Shown piece after piece: positions 24,179 through 31,940 of a DNA stretch of 34,092 bases. The stretch comes from LCIL01 sp041480845. Lineage in GTDB: Bacteria; Patescibacteriota; Microgenomatia; UBA8517. Each line of letters begins with the position of its first letter. The first letter of the stretch is position 1. The stretch spans positions 1 to 34,092 of the forward strand of contig JBGPAU010000007.1 in NCBI GenBank assembly GCA_041480845.1, in the 5' to 3' direction. Under the pieces are notes generated by a model. The model had not been told where the DNA came from, did not search any database, and saw nothing but the letters and a program-made list of their open reading frames with translations. The translations under genes were made by a program, and so were the position numbers.

Positions 24179-25462
24179 ATGGATTTGATGGAGAAAATCA
24201 CCTCTTTGGCAAAACGCCGCGGATTTATTTTTCAGGGTAGTGAAATTTATGGCGGATATCAGGGTTTTTGGGATTATGGACCTCTCGGGGTGGAATTAAA
24301 AAATAATATTAAGAAAGAGTGGTGGAAATCCATGGTTTATGAAAGGGAAGATGTGGCGGGAATGGATGCCGCAATAATTATGAATCCGACCGTTTGGGAG
24401 AAGTCGGGACACCTTAAGGCATTTACAGATCCTTTAGTTGAGTGCAAAATTTGCCACAAAAGATTTAAAGCCGACAGTGACAACGAGAAAATTAAACATG
24501 AAGGGGAGCACGAAAACAAAAAGGATATTTGGACAGAAGCAAAAACATTCAATCTGATGACGGAGGTTCTTCTTGGAACCACCGAACCGAAAGAAAAATC
24601 GTATCTTCGTGGGGAAATTACGCAGGGGGTGTTTGTAAATTTTAAAAATGTTATCGACTCCACCCGTATTAAAATTCCCTTCGGTATTGCACAAATCGGA
24701 AAAGCTTTCAGAAATGAAATTACACCCGGAAATTTTACTTTCCGTTCACGCGAATTTGAGCAGATGGAACTTGAGTACTTTGTGCGCCCCGATGAAGAAA
24801 AAAGCAAAGATACTTTTGAATTTTGGAAAGAAGCTAGAAAGAAGTGGTACACCGATCTTGGAATAAATCCGGATAAATTGAGGCTTCACGATCACGAACC
24901 GGGAAAAAGAGCCCACTATGCGAAATATGCGACGGACCTGGAATATGAAGCTCCATTTGGCTGGAGCGAATTTGAAGGAATTCATAATAGAGGAAATTAT
25001 GATTTGCAAAACCATAATTTGAAATATAAAGACGAGCTGACAAATGAAGAATTTACGCCTTGGGTTATTGAGACCTCGGGAGGAGTGGATCGTGCGATGC
25101 TATTTTTCCTGGTTGATGCTTACAAGGAAGAAGGCGAAAGGGTAATTCTAAAACTTAATCCGAAATTATCACCGTATAAAGTTGCGGTGTTTCCTTTACT
25201 TAAAAATAAGCCTGAATTAATCGAAAAAGCCCGGGAAGTTTATTTCGGGCTGAAGAAGAGTTTTAATACGGTTTGGGATGATAGAGGGAACATCGGCAAA
25301 CGCTACTTTGCACAGGACGAGATAGGAACTCCCTGGTGTGTAACGGTTGACTTCCAGTCACTGGATGATCGTAGTGTCACTGTACGCGACCGTGACACAT
25401 CAGATCAGGTTAGGATGAGTATTGACAAACTTCAGCAATACTTTGAGAATGGACTGAGGTGA
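24179..25462 (+). CDS. glyS: Glycyl-tRNA synthetase, single-subunit dimeric type
   Basis: A 427-residue class II synthetase that attaches glycine to tRNA-Gly. GFIFQGSEIYGGYQGFWDYG at the N-terminus and VYEREDVAGMDAAIIMNP are typical. Motif 2 is FRNEITPGNFTFRSREFEQM and motif 3 is ETSGGVDRAML. One CxxC pair (Cys89, Cys92) is kept. The glycine-site segment reads LRGEITQGVFVNF rather than the commoner LRPETAQGIFV. The C-terminal anticodon-binding domain follows from about residue 335. It is slightly shorter than most bacterial forms. The last bases overlap the next gene (GTGA). Confidence 0.95.
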   Translation: MDLMEKITSLAKRRGFIFQGSEIYGGYQGFWDYGPLGVELKNNIKKEWWKSMVYEREDVAGMDAAIIMNPTVWEKSGHLKAFTDPLVECKICHKRFKADSDNEKIKHEGEHENKKDIWTEAKTFNLMTEVLLGTTEPKEKSYLRGEITQGVFVNFKNVIDSTRIKIPFGIAQIGKAFRNEITPGNFTFRSREFEQMELEYFVRPDEEKSKDTFEFWKEARKKWYTDLGINPDKLRLHDHEPGKRAHYAKYATDLEYEAPFGWSEFEGIHNRGNYDLQNHNLKYKDELTNEEFTPWVIETSGGVDRAMLFFLVDAYKEEGERVILKLNPKLSPYKVAVFPLLKNKPELIEKAREVYFGLKKSFNTVWDDRGNIGKRYFAQDEIGTPWCVTVDFQSLDDRSVTVRDRDTSDQVRMSIDKLQQYFENGLR

Positions 25463-26130
25463 AAAAATCCCTTCCTTTAATTTTAATCGGCTCCGGAATT
25501 ATTCTTATTTTGATTATTGTCTTTTTTGTTGCCAAGGGTATGAAAAGTGGAAATGTCCCTGCAAGCCAGGAAGAAGCAAACATTCCCGAAATTCCGGCAT
25601 CCGAGTGGCCGGTGGTTTCGCTAATCCCAACGAGTAATTCGAAAGTTGCGGGGTCTATGGGTCATTGGTTGGATTTTAAAGTTCAAAAAATTAACATCGC
25701 CGGAGCTGCGACTATGGATTACGAACTAATTTACACAACCGGTGCGGGAATTCAGCAAGGAGTTCCTGGTACGGTTAAGTTGGATGGAACGGATGTAGAT
25801 AGGCAACTTCTTTTGGGATCGGAATCGTCGGGAAAATTCCGGTACGATGCGGGTGTGGAGCAGGGAACGATGACTTTGAAATTTAGGGATGCAAGCGGAA
25901 AAATGATTGGAAAGCTCGCGACTGATTTTCACTTGCAATCCGAGGTAACGACTTTGACGTCAATTGACGGTAAATTTACATACGAATTGGACAGAGTCGC
26001 AAAAGGTATATTTTTTGTAACAATGAAGACTTTTGCCGATCCGGCTGCCTCGATAGTAGTGGTTTCTGAGAATGGTTATTCTGTTTTTGCTTCAGACGGC
26101 AAAGTCCACGCGGGGAAATTAGGTCAGTAA
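25459..26130 (+). CDS. Unknown membrane-anchored extracytoplasmic protein
   Basis: A 223-residue protein starting at a GTG that overlaps the glyS stop. One N-terminal membrane helix (about 5-27) is followed by an acidic linker (SQEEANIPEIPASEWP) and a beta-rich domain with TSNSKVAGSMGHWLDFKV, GTVKLDGTDVDRQLLLG and GKFRYDAGVEQGTMTLKF. There is no lipobox cysteine. No family is recognised. Translational coupling to glyS is probably incidental to compact gene packing. The 166-base gap after it holds repeats, a hairpin and the mraZ promoter. Confidence 0.75.
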   Translation: MKKSLPLILIGSGIILILIIVFFVAKGMKSGNVPASQEEANIPEIPASEWPVVSLIPTSNSKVAGSMGHWLDFKVQKINIAGAATMDYELIYTTGAGIQQGVPGTVKLDGTDVDRQLLLGSESSGKFRYDAGVEQGTMTLKFRDASGKMIGKLATDFHLQSEVTTLTSIDGKFTYELDRVAKGIFFVTMKTFADPAASIVVVSENGYSVFASDGKVHAGKLGQ

Positions 26131-26148
26131 CTTCCGCTTTTTCTTCTT

Positions 26149-26221
26149 GATCCTTCGACTCCTTCGATTTTTACTCAGGATTGTAATTCACTCAGGATCT
26201 GCGGGTTTGTGAAACAAACCC
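26149..26221. repeat. Intergenic direct repeats and an 8-bp hairpin upstream of mraZ
   Basis: CCTTCGA occurs at 26152-26158 and 26161-26167, and ACTCAGGAT at 26173-26181 and 26190-26198. GATCCT (26149) and AGGATC (26194) bound the block as an inverted pair. A perfect stem GGGTTTGT-GAA-ACAAACCC follows at 26203-26221, abutting the -35 box of mraZ. It lacks a U-run but may end or pause transcription from glyS. Confidence 0.5.
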
Positions 26222-26250
26222 TTGACATGACCGTGAAAAGACATCAGAAT
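26222..26250 (+). promoter_or_regulatory. Sigma70-type promoter of the mraZ cluster
   Basis: A perfect -35 TTGACA (26222-26227), 17 bases of spacing and CAGAAT (26245-26250, four of six matches to TATAAT). Expected transcription start is near 26257, giving a leader of about 40 bases that contains the MraZ-type repeats. It is the only clear TTGACA promoter noticed in the window. Confidence 0.6.
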
Positions 26251-26274
26251 GGTGTGTAGTGGTAAAAAGTGGTG
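26250..26274 (+). promoter_or_regulatory. Three 10-bp-spaced TGGTN repeats: predicted MraZ operator
   Basis: TGGTG (26250-26254), TGGTA (26260-26264) and TGGTG (26270-26274) are direct repeats separated by exactly five bases. The known E. coli MraZ sites are TGGGN repeats with five-base spacers in front of mraZ. Here they begin at the last base of the -10 box and cover the expected start point, so MraZ binding should repress the whole cluster. Confidence 0.6.
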
Positions 26275-26296
26275 ACTGCCCAATCACACTAATACA

Positions 26297-26731
26297 ATGA
26301 TAATCGGATCGTATTTGGGCAACATTGGCGACGGGCGACGCGTCGCAGTACCTAAAAAATTTTTAAAAGAATTGGGAGATAGTCCCATACTGGCCATGTG
26401 GTATGAAGATTGTTTGATTTTAGTCAGTTTGGCCTTTTGGGAACGGCTTTTGGCAAGATTGACTGGCGGAAAAAAGACGGCCGGCTTGGGAGTACGCGAT
26501 ATTGAACGGTTTATTTTGGGAAGCGCCTTTGAAACCGAACCGGACGAGCAGGGAAGAATTGTCATACCCGAGATTTTGTCGTCATATGCGGGCTTGAGTA
26601 GAGAAGCAGTTTTTATCGGGCTTGGCGATAGGGTGGAAATCTGGTCAAAAGCTATATGGGATGAAAAGTCGGCAAATCTGGCCGGGTCGACCAAAGAATA
26701 TATTGAAGAACTTAGTAAGAATGAAAAATGA
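26297..26731 (+). CDS. mraZ: Transcriptional regulator MraZ
   Basis: A 144-residue protein with two SpoVT/AbrB-like repeats. The first is MIIGSYLGNIGDGRRVAVPKKF and the second contains EPDEQGRIVIPEIL, each with the DxxGR-like DNA-contact loop (the first is degenerate: GDGRR). MraZ forms a ring and binds repeated sites upstream of its own gene, repressing the division and cell-wall cluster. Three spaced TGGTN repeats lie 22 bases upstream. It is the first gene of the cluster and overlaps rsmH by 11 bases. Confidence 0.93.
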   Translation: MIIGSYLGNIGDGRRVAVPKKFLKELGDSPILAMWYEDCLILVSLAFWERLLARLTGGKKTAGLGVRDIERFILGSAFETEPDEQGRIVIPEILSSYAGLSREAVFIGLGDRVEIWSKAIWDEKSANLAGSTKEYIEELSKNEK

Positions 26732-27602
26732 CGGTTACCACGAATCGGTATTGGTTTCGGAAGTTATTGAGGCTTTGCACCTTAAAAAAGCTCACAAATA
26801 TATTGACGCTACGGTCGGTAACGGCGGGCACGCTTTGGAAATATTAAAAGCAGGCGGACAAGTTTTGGGGATCGACCTTGATCCAAAAATGTTGTCAATT
26901 GCCGAAAAACGGCTTAAGGGAGTGGCTGCAAAAAAATATAAATTGGTTAACGCCAATTTTATAGAAATAGATAGAATTGCGAAAGATTATGGTTTTAACC
27001 CTGTAGACGGAATTTTACTTGATCTTGGGGTGACCAATATTCACCTGAAAGATCTTGAAAGAGGTTTTTCTTTTGGCAATGAGGAAGCGGTGTTGGATAT
27101 GCGTCTTAACCCTGAAGTACAAGGCGTCAAGGCTTGCGATCTTTTAAATGTTCTTAGGGAGGATCAGTTAGAAGATTTATTTAAAATAACTCTTGATCCG
27201 GGGGGAGCTAAATGGATTACCGGACGGGTTTTACACTCAAGAGCCCAAAAACCGATCAAGTCAGTCGGTGACATGCTGGAGATTTCCGAGGGGCTACGAA
27301 TAGGCAAGGCGGGGTTAAATGAAGCGACACTGCCTTTTCTGGCATTAAGGATTGCCGTCAATAGTGAGCTTGCAAATTTGGAAGAAGTATTACCAAAAGC
27401 CTTTAATCTTTTGGCAAAAGGCGGAAGGCTTGTCGTAATAAGTTTTCATTCCGGAGAAGACACTATAGTCAAGAACTTTTTTAGGGAAAAAAGTAAGGAA
27501 GGAGCTGAAATTATTACCTATAAGCCGGTTTTAGCCGGAATCGAGGAGATAAACATTAACAGGCGGGCAAGAAGTGCAAAGATGCGGGTTTTACAAAAAT
27601 AA
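26721..27602 (+). CDS. rsmH: 16S rRNA (cytosine-1402-N4)-methyltransferase RsmH
   Basis: A 293-residue SAM-dependent enzyme that methylates C1402 of 16S rRNA in the decoding centre. The N-terminus GYHESVLVSEVIEAL, SAM loop DATVGNGGHALEIL, GILLDLGVTNIHL, ERGFSF, LDMRL, VISFHSGEDTIVKNFF and the C-terminal RRARSAKMRVL are all typical. DLGVSS reads DLGVTN and FHSLED reads FHSGED. The ATG at 26721 was chosen; earlier starts in this frame lie deep in mraZ and encode unrelated residues. It is the usual second gene of the mraZ cluster. Confidence 0.95.
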   Translation: MKNDGYHESVLVSEVIEALHLKKAHKYIDATVGNGGHALEILKAGGQVLGIDLDPKMLSIAEKRLKGVAAKKYKLVNANFIEIDRIAKDYGFNPVDGILLDLGVTNIHLKDLERGFSFGNEEAVLDMRLNPEVQGVKACDLLNVLREDQLEDLFKITLDPGGAKWITGRVLHSRAQKPIKSVGDMLEISEGLRIGKAGLNEATLPFLALRIAVNSELANLEEVLPKAFNLLAKGGRLVVISFHSGEDTIVKNFFREKSKEGAEIITYKPVLAGIEEININRRARSAKMRVLQK

Positions 27603-27642
27603 GCGGAGCTTGGCCAGTCAAAGCCCTGGTAAGCGGAGCTTG
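27600..27642 (+). repeat. 13-bp direct repeat after rsmH
   Basis: TAAGCGGAGCTTG occurs at 27600-27612, where its first three bases are the rsmH stop, and again at 27630-27642, a spacing of exactly 30 bases. Each copy has a small AAGC/GCTT dyad. It may be a slippage duplicate or part of a larger repeat family. Confidence 0.6.
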
Positions 27643-27656
27643 AAACTTGTAAAGTT

Positions 27657-27935
27657 ATGAGAAAATTTAAAAAATACATTCTAATAAGTCTTTTGGGAGC
27701 GCTGACATTTTCGTCAGTGTTAATGACGGTGGTAACTGCAACGTCCGGTGCCGAGGTTTCAAATCTTCAAAAAGAGGAAGCACGCTTGACCGATCAGAAA
27801 AGATATCTTGAAAGTACGCTGGTAGCGACTTTATCAATAAACCAGCTTCAGGAAAAAAGCGGTGAGTTGGGTTATGGAAAACCGGTGAACTTGGTTTATG
27901 TAGCCCCACCGGAAGCGGTGGCCAAGCTTCCTTAA
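27657..27935 (+). CDS. ftsL: FtsL-like cell-division protein
   Basis: A 92-residue protein with a basic N-terminus, one membrane helix (about 7-29) and a short coiled-coil segment with leucines at regular spacing (EVSNLQKEEARLTDQKRYLE). Then comes an extracytoplasmic tail. Sequence similarity to FtsL is always weak, so the call rests on size, topology and position between rsmH and ftsI, exactly where ftsL occurs in dcw clusters. FtsL joins DivIC/FtsB to activate FtsI at the septum. Confidence 0.65.
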   Translation: MRKFKKYILISLLGALTFSSVLMTVVTATSGAEVSNLQKEEARLTDQKRYLESTLVATLSINQLQEKSGELGYGKPVNLVYVAPPEAVAKLP

Positions 27936-27944
27936 TTTGCCAAA

Positions 27945-29654
27945 ATGCTTCTAAAAATCAGAATACTTTCGATTTTTTTTCTTACCCTGTTTGTGATTCT
28001 TGCGGCGAGACTTTTTTATTGGCAGGTAATAAAAGGAGCGAATTTGTCGGATGAGGCAAAAAATCAATATAATTCGTCTCAAATTATTGCAGCTTCCAGA
28101 GGAAATATTCTGGCTTCAGACGGAAGCTACTGGGTAGTTAGAACTCAGGCTTGGTTGGTTTGGGTAAATCCGCGCCAGCTGTCAGAGACCCCATCGGAGG
28201 TTGCAAATAAATTGGCGCAGTTTTTTGTTGATCCGAGTGACAGCCAGACTCTTTTGGCCGAGACGGAAAGACTTATCGCACTTCTGGGTAAGTCAGGGAT
28301 AAACTGGATTGCCCTGAAACAAAAAGTCGGCGATGACGTAAAAAGAAATATAGAAGCCTTAAAAATTCAGGGTATAGGGTTTGATGCGCAGGAGACTTCG
28401 TATTACCCGGAGGCCAGTAGTGCCGCGCAACTTCTCGGATTTGTCGGTAAAGACGAAAAAGGAAGCGATATAGGCTATTTTGGGGTAGAAGGCTATTATG
28501 ACCTTCCCCTTAACGGAAAACCGGGTTTTGTCGGAGGTCAGAAAGACGCATTGGGTTCCCCGATACTTTTGGGTGGAACCACACAAGTTTCCGCAATTTC
28601 CGGAGTTGATCTGGAAACGAGTATTGATAAAAGAGTACAAACCGCAGTTGAGCAGGGTTTAGAGGCAGGGATTAAAAAATACGGAGCCTCCGGAGGAAGC
28701 GTTACGGTTATGGATCCGGTTACAGGTAAAGTTATGGCCATGGCCAGTTTGCCATCTTTTGACCCTGCGAAATATTCCGTGTATAACAATTCCCTATTTA
28801 AAAATCCCGTAATTTCGGATTCTTTTGAACCCGGATCAATTTTGAAAGTTGTTGTAATGGCTTCCGGGCTTGATGCCAACGTTATTCATCCGGATACAAC
28901 CTGTGATATATGCGGCGGGCCTCTAAAAGTCGATAAATATCTCATAAAAACTTGGAATGATAAGTATCACCCGGGAATTACCATGACGGATGTAATAGTA
29001 GAATCAGACAATATAGGAATGTCGTTTGTAGGGCAAAAATTAGGTGCAGATGCCCTATATGATTATTTACATAAATTTGGTATCGGGCAAAAAACCGGAA
29101 TTGATTTACAGGGAGAAACTGCCCCCAAACTTCGGGAAAAAAAGACCTGGAACGTGGTGGACCTTGCTACGGCCAGTTTTGGACAGGGTGTTGCTGTAAC
29201 CGGGATAGAAATGGTTAGAGCAGTGGCGGCGATTGCCAATGGCGGGTATTTGGTTGCGCCAAAAGTTGTAAACGCCGTCAGGAACGACGGTTGGGAAGAA
29301 AAAGTTAAATCCGACCCTCCGGCTAGAATTATTAGTAAGGTGGCTGCGGAGGAAGCGACCCAGATGATGGTAGATGCGGCAGAAAGGGGCGAGGCTAAAT
29401 GGACTAGAATTCCCGGATTTAAGGTAGCAGGGAAAACCGGTACGGCACAAATTCCTGTTGCCGGGCATTACGACGCTACGAACACAAATCATTCATTCAT
29501 AGGGTTTGCACCCGCTGGCAGTCCAAAATTTGTCATGTTGGTGACGCTCAATTCGCCTCAATCTTCACCTTGGGCTGCCGAAACCGCGGCACCACTGTGG
29601 TACTCAATTGCAAAAGATCTCTTTCCGTATTTGGGCATACAGCCCGGTCAGTGA
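27945..29654 (+). CDS. ftsI: Peptidoglycan transpeptidase FtsI (class B penicillin-binding protein)
   Basis: A 569-residue division-specific D,D-transpeptidase with an N-terminal membrane anchor (about 5-25) and the PBP dimerisation domain (ASRGNILASDGSYW). In the catalytic domain Ser298 of GSILK is the acylated serine with Lys301, SDN (354-356) is the second motif and KTG (497-499) the third. All three are intact, so it should be active and bind beta-lactams. A CDICGG pair (near residue 320) is a curious cysteine motif in the transpeptidase domain. It starts nine bases after the FtsL-like gene; its stop overlaps a promoter element for murA. Confidence 0.95.
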   Translation: MLLKIRILSIFFLTLFVILAARLFYWQVIKGANLSDEAKNQYNSSQIIAASRGNILASDGSYWVVRTQAWLVWVNPRQLSETPSEVANKLAQFFVDPSDSQTLLAETERLIALLGKSGINWIALKQKVGDDVKRNIEALKIQGIGFDAQETSYYPEASSAAQLLGFVGKDEKGSDIGYFGVEGYYDLPLNGKPGFVGGQKDALGSPILLGGTTQVSAISGVDLETSIDKRVQTAVEQGLEAGIKKYGASGGSVTVMDPVTGKVMAMASLPSFDPAKYSVYNNSLFKNPVISDSFEPGSILKVVVMASGLDANVIHPDTTCDICGGPLKVDKYLIKTWNDKYHPGITMTDVIVESDNIGMSFVGQKLGADALYDYLHKFGIGQKTGIDLQGETAPKLREKKTWNVVDLATASFGQGVAVTGIEMVRAVAAIANGGYLVAPKVVNAVRNDGWEEKVKSDPPARIISKVAAEEATQMMVDAAERGEAKWTRIPGFKVAGKTGTAQIPVAGHYDATNTNHSFIGFAPAGSPKFVMLVTLNSPQSSPWAAETAAPLWYSIAKDLFPYLGIQPGQ

Positions 29655-29660
29655 TACAAT
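29652..29660 (+). promoter_or_regulatory. Extended -10 element overlapping ftsI stop, before murA
   Basis: TGA-TACAAT begins on the ftsI stop codon. It ends 12 bases before the ATG of murA, with a possible TTGGGC -35 at an 18-base spacing. It would give murA its own short-leader transcript in addition to read-through from ftsI. Confidence 0.45.
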
Positions 29661-29672
29661 ACAGGTTAATAA

Positions 29673-30950
29673 ATGTCGAAATTTTTTGTCACAGGCGGCA
29701 AGAAGCTTGAGGGTAAAATTAGACTTTCCGGTAACAAAAATGCTGCTTTGAAGCTGATTCCGGCCGCCCTTCTGGCCGATTCCCCATCAACCATAACCAA
29801 TGTTCCCGATATTTCCGACATTTCCGTAATGCTTGATCTTATAACAAAGCTTGGGGCCAAAGTGAAGCGCGAAGACCATTCTGTAACAATTGATCCTACG
29901 GGTTTAACCTCTTTTGATCTCGACCCGGACCTTTCCAGTAAGTTTAGAGCCTCTGTGGTTCTTGCGGCGCCGCTTTTGGTCCGTTTTGGTAAAGCAGTCG
30001 TTACTCCGCCGGGAGGAGATCAGATTGGGGAAAGACTTCTTGACACTCATTTTGCCATGATGCAAAAAATGGGGGTAACGATTAGTCGTAGCGATGGAAG
30101 ATATTTTTTGGATTGGAAGAGCAGGAAGGTGGTAGATTTGTTTCTTGACGAACCTTCGGTGACAGCTACGGAAATGGGACTCATGATGGCTTCGGGGGTA
30201 TCGGGAGGCATGAAAATTGATGATGCTGCTACCGAACCTCATGTTACCGATCTGGCACACTTTTTAGTGAAAATGGGGGCAAAAATTGACGGCATCGGCT
30301 CAAATGTTTTGGGTATTTCCGGAGGGAAACTTAAGGGAACTGAGCATAAAGTTTGCCCCGATCATATTGAAGGTGGCACTTTCGCAATAGCGGCGGCGAT
30401 TACCGGTGGAAAAATTGAAATAGAAGATTTTAGGCTGGAGGATTGTCCTATGATATTAAATTATCTTTCCTACATGGGGGTAAATTTTAAGGCTTCGGGT
30501 AATTCGCTTACGGTATTACCCTCAAAGCTGATTTCTACGCGAACGAAGTTTCAAACCAGACCCTGGCCGGGTTTTCCTACAGATCTTATGAGTCCTTTTA
30601 TAGTGCTTGCCACACAGACAGCCGGAATGGTACTTTGCCACGATTGGATGTATGAGTGGAGAATGTTTTTTGTTGACGACTTAATTTCGATGGGAGCCAA
30701 AATTTTTATTGCAGACCCGCATAGGGTTATAGTCAGCGGACCAACTCCGCTTCTAAGCGACAGGCTTTTTTGCAAAGATATCAGGGCCGGAATTTCGGTT
30801 ATTTTAGCCGCTCTTACGGCTAGCGGGAGGAGTGAAATCGAAAATGTGGAAGTTGTTGCCAGAGGTTATGAAAGAATTGACGAAAGACTCAAGAGCCTTG
30901 GTGCGGAAATAACTGCCAAGAGCGAAAATGATTGCACAAAGAAAATATAA
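29673..30950 (+). CDS. murA: UDP-N-acetylglucosamine 1-carboxyvinyltransferase MurA, Cys-to-Asp variant
   Basis: A 425-residue enzyme of the EPSP-synthase fold that adds enolpyruvyl from PEP to UDP-GlcNAc, the first committed step of peptidoglycan synthesis. SGNKNAALK supplies Lys22 and Asn23 as in E. coli numbering. PGGDQIGERLLDTH is the catalytic loop, with Asp116 where most bacteria have the cysteine that fosfomycin alkylates. FPTDLMSPF retains the catalytic aspartate region. Known Asp-type MurA enzymes (e.g. Mycobacterium, Chlamydia) are active and resistant to fosfomycin. Its 3' end overlaps the YvcK-like gene by 23 bases. Confidence 0.95.
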   Translation: MSKFFVTGGKKLEGKIRLSGNKNAALKLIPAALLADSPSTITNVPDISDISVMLDLITKLGAKVKREDHSVTIDPTGLTSFDLDPDLSSKFRASVVLAAPLLVRFGKAVVTPPGGDQIGERLLDTHFAMMQKMGVTISRSDGRYFLDWKSRKVVDLFLDEPSVTATEMGLMMASGVSGGMKIDDAATEPHVTDLAHFLVKMGAKIDGIGSNVLGISGGKLKGTEHKVCPDHIEGGTFAIAAAITGGKIEIEDFRLEDCPMILNYLSYMGVNFKASGNSLTVLPSKLISTRTKFQTRPWPGFPTDLMSPFIVLATQTAGMVLCHDWMYEWRMFFVDDLISMGAKIFIADPHRVIVSGPTPLLSDRLFCKDIRAGISVILAALTASGRSEIENVEVVARGYERIDERLKSLGAEITAKSENDCTKKI

Positions 30951-31524
30951 AGAGAAAATAGTTACATTCGGAGGTAAAACCGGGCATTTTCAGCTTCTAA
31001 ACGGTCTTAAGAAATTTAACGATGCTTCTTTAATAACTGCGGTTGTGGGCACCTGGGATAGCGGAGGAAGTTCGGGGATTTTACGAAGCGAACTCGGGGT
31101 TCTTCCCCCAGGCGATATCAGAGCCTGTCTTTTGGCACTTATGGAAGATGATGAACAACAAAAAGTTGCGCAAAGGCTTTTTGATGACAGACTTAAGGAA
31201 GTATCCGGGCCTCTAAAAGGACATTCACTCGGAAATTTGATTGGTGTCAGGTTAGACCATATTTTTCATGGTCAGGATAGAGGAACGGATGCTGAGCGGG
31301 CGCTTTTTAGAATAAAGGCACAAGTCTTGCCGGCGACTCTGACTGATTTGAATTTGGTAGGAATGACCAAGAAAGGGAATGAAATTAATGGTGAAGCAAA
31401 TATCGATAAACGTAAGGAAAAGCCGGATTTTGAGCCCGAGGACAGGATAACAAGAATCTATTTTACCACCCATGCGGATAGTAATCCGAGGGTGCTTGAG
31501 GTAATAAGAAAAGCCGATAAATAG
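30928..31524 (+). CDS. yvcK: YvcK/CofD-like protein, N-terminal part of a frameshifted gene
   Basis: The frame encodes 198 residues of a YvcK-family (UPF0052, CofD-like fold) protein. TFGGKTGHFQLLNGL matches the nucleotide loop (usually GGGTG), TWDSGGSSG corresponds to ADDGGSSG, GVLPPGDIRACLLAL and GHSLGNLIG are canonical. YvcK influences cell-wall precursor supply and shape in Firmicutes and Actinobacteria, so a place after murA is sensible. It stops at TAG (31522-31524), but the -1 frame continues the protein exactly (IVFAPGDLYTSVLPH), showing one base missing in the A-run at 31519-31521. Confidence 0.8.
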   Translation: MIAQRKYKEKIVTFGGKTGHFQLLNGLKKFNDASLITAVVGTWDSGGSSGILRSELGVLPPGDIRACLLALMEDDEQQKVAQRLFDDRLKEVSGPLKGHSLGNLIGVRLDHIFHGQDRGTDAERALFRIKAQVLPATLTDLNLVGMTKKGNEINGEANIDKRKEKPDFEPEDRITRIYFTTHADSNPRVLEVIRKADK

Positions 31525-31556
31525 TCTTTGCCCCGGGAGATCTTTACACAAGCGTT

Positions 31557-31940
31557 TTGCCCCACTTACTTATTGACGGAGTCTCTGAAGCAATTCAGAA
31601 ATCAAAAGCGAAAGTTTATTTTGTTTTGAACTTGATAGAAAAAGAAGGAGAAACCGATTATTTTAAAGCCTCGGATTTTGTAAAGGCGTTTAACTTTTAC
31701 CTCGGCAATTCGAGGAGACTTAATTTTCTCATTGCCAATAACAAGAAATTTGATAGCGAAATAGTAAAAGTTTACGAAGGCGAGAAGAAAAAAGCGATTG
31801 TACTTGACCCGGTGTTATGTAAAAAAGCGGCGCCGAATCTTAAAATAATTAAGGAGAATCTTGGCGAATACCTAAAAAAGGATCATCTTCTCAGGCATAA
31901 TTCGGAAAATTTGGCTTTGACGATTCTTCGGAACGGATAA
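31557..31940 (+). CDS. yvcK: YvcK/CofD-like protein, C-terminal part of a frameshifted gene
   Basis: This is the second half of the gene above in the -1 frame; homology really begins at 31521, before the first usable start codon at 31557. APGDLYTSVLPHLLIDGVSE and KVYFVLNLIEKEGETDYFKA are conserved YvcK segments. The final 50 bases overlap, tail to tail, the minus-strand gene. Either the assembly lost one A or the gene is truly broken. If the frame is restored, the whole gene spans 30928-31940 and encodes about 337 residues, a normal YvcK length. Confidence 0.75.
   Translation: MPHLLIDGVSEAIQKSKAKVYFVLNLIEKEGETDYFKASDFVKAFNFYLGNSRRLNFLIANNKKFDSEIVKVYEGEKKKAIVLDPVLCKKAAPNLKIIKENLGEYLKKDHLLRHNSENLALTILRNG

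Noticed and set aside
26203..26221. Rho-independent terminator after the gene at 25459-26130
   Set aside because: The stem is good but is followed by CTTGACATG rather than a T-run, so I recorded it only as a hairpin.
26622..26720. Longer N-terminus for rsmH
   Set aside because: It would overlap mraZ by more than 100 bases; the RsmH family starts close to GYHESVL, just after the ATG at 26721.
31515..31560. Programmed -1 frameshift in the YvcK-like gene
   Set aside because: There is no X-XXY-YYZ slippery heptamer: the P-site AAA would have to re-pair on TAA. A one-base deletion or assembly error in the A-run is simpler.
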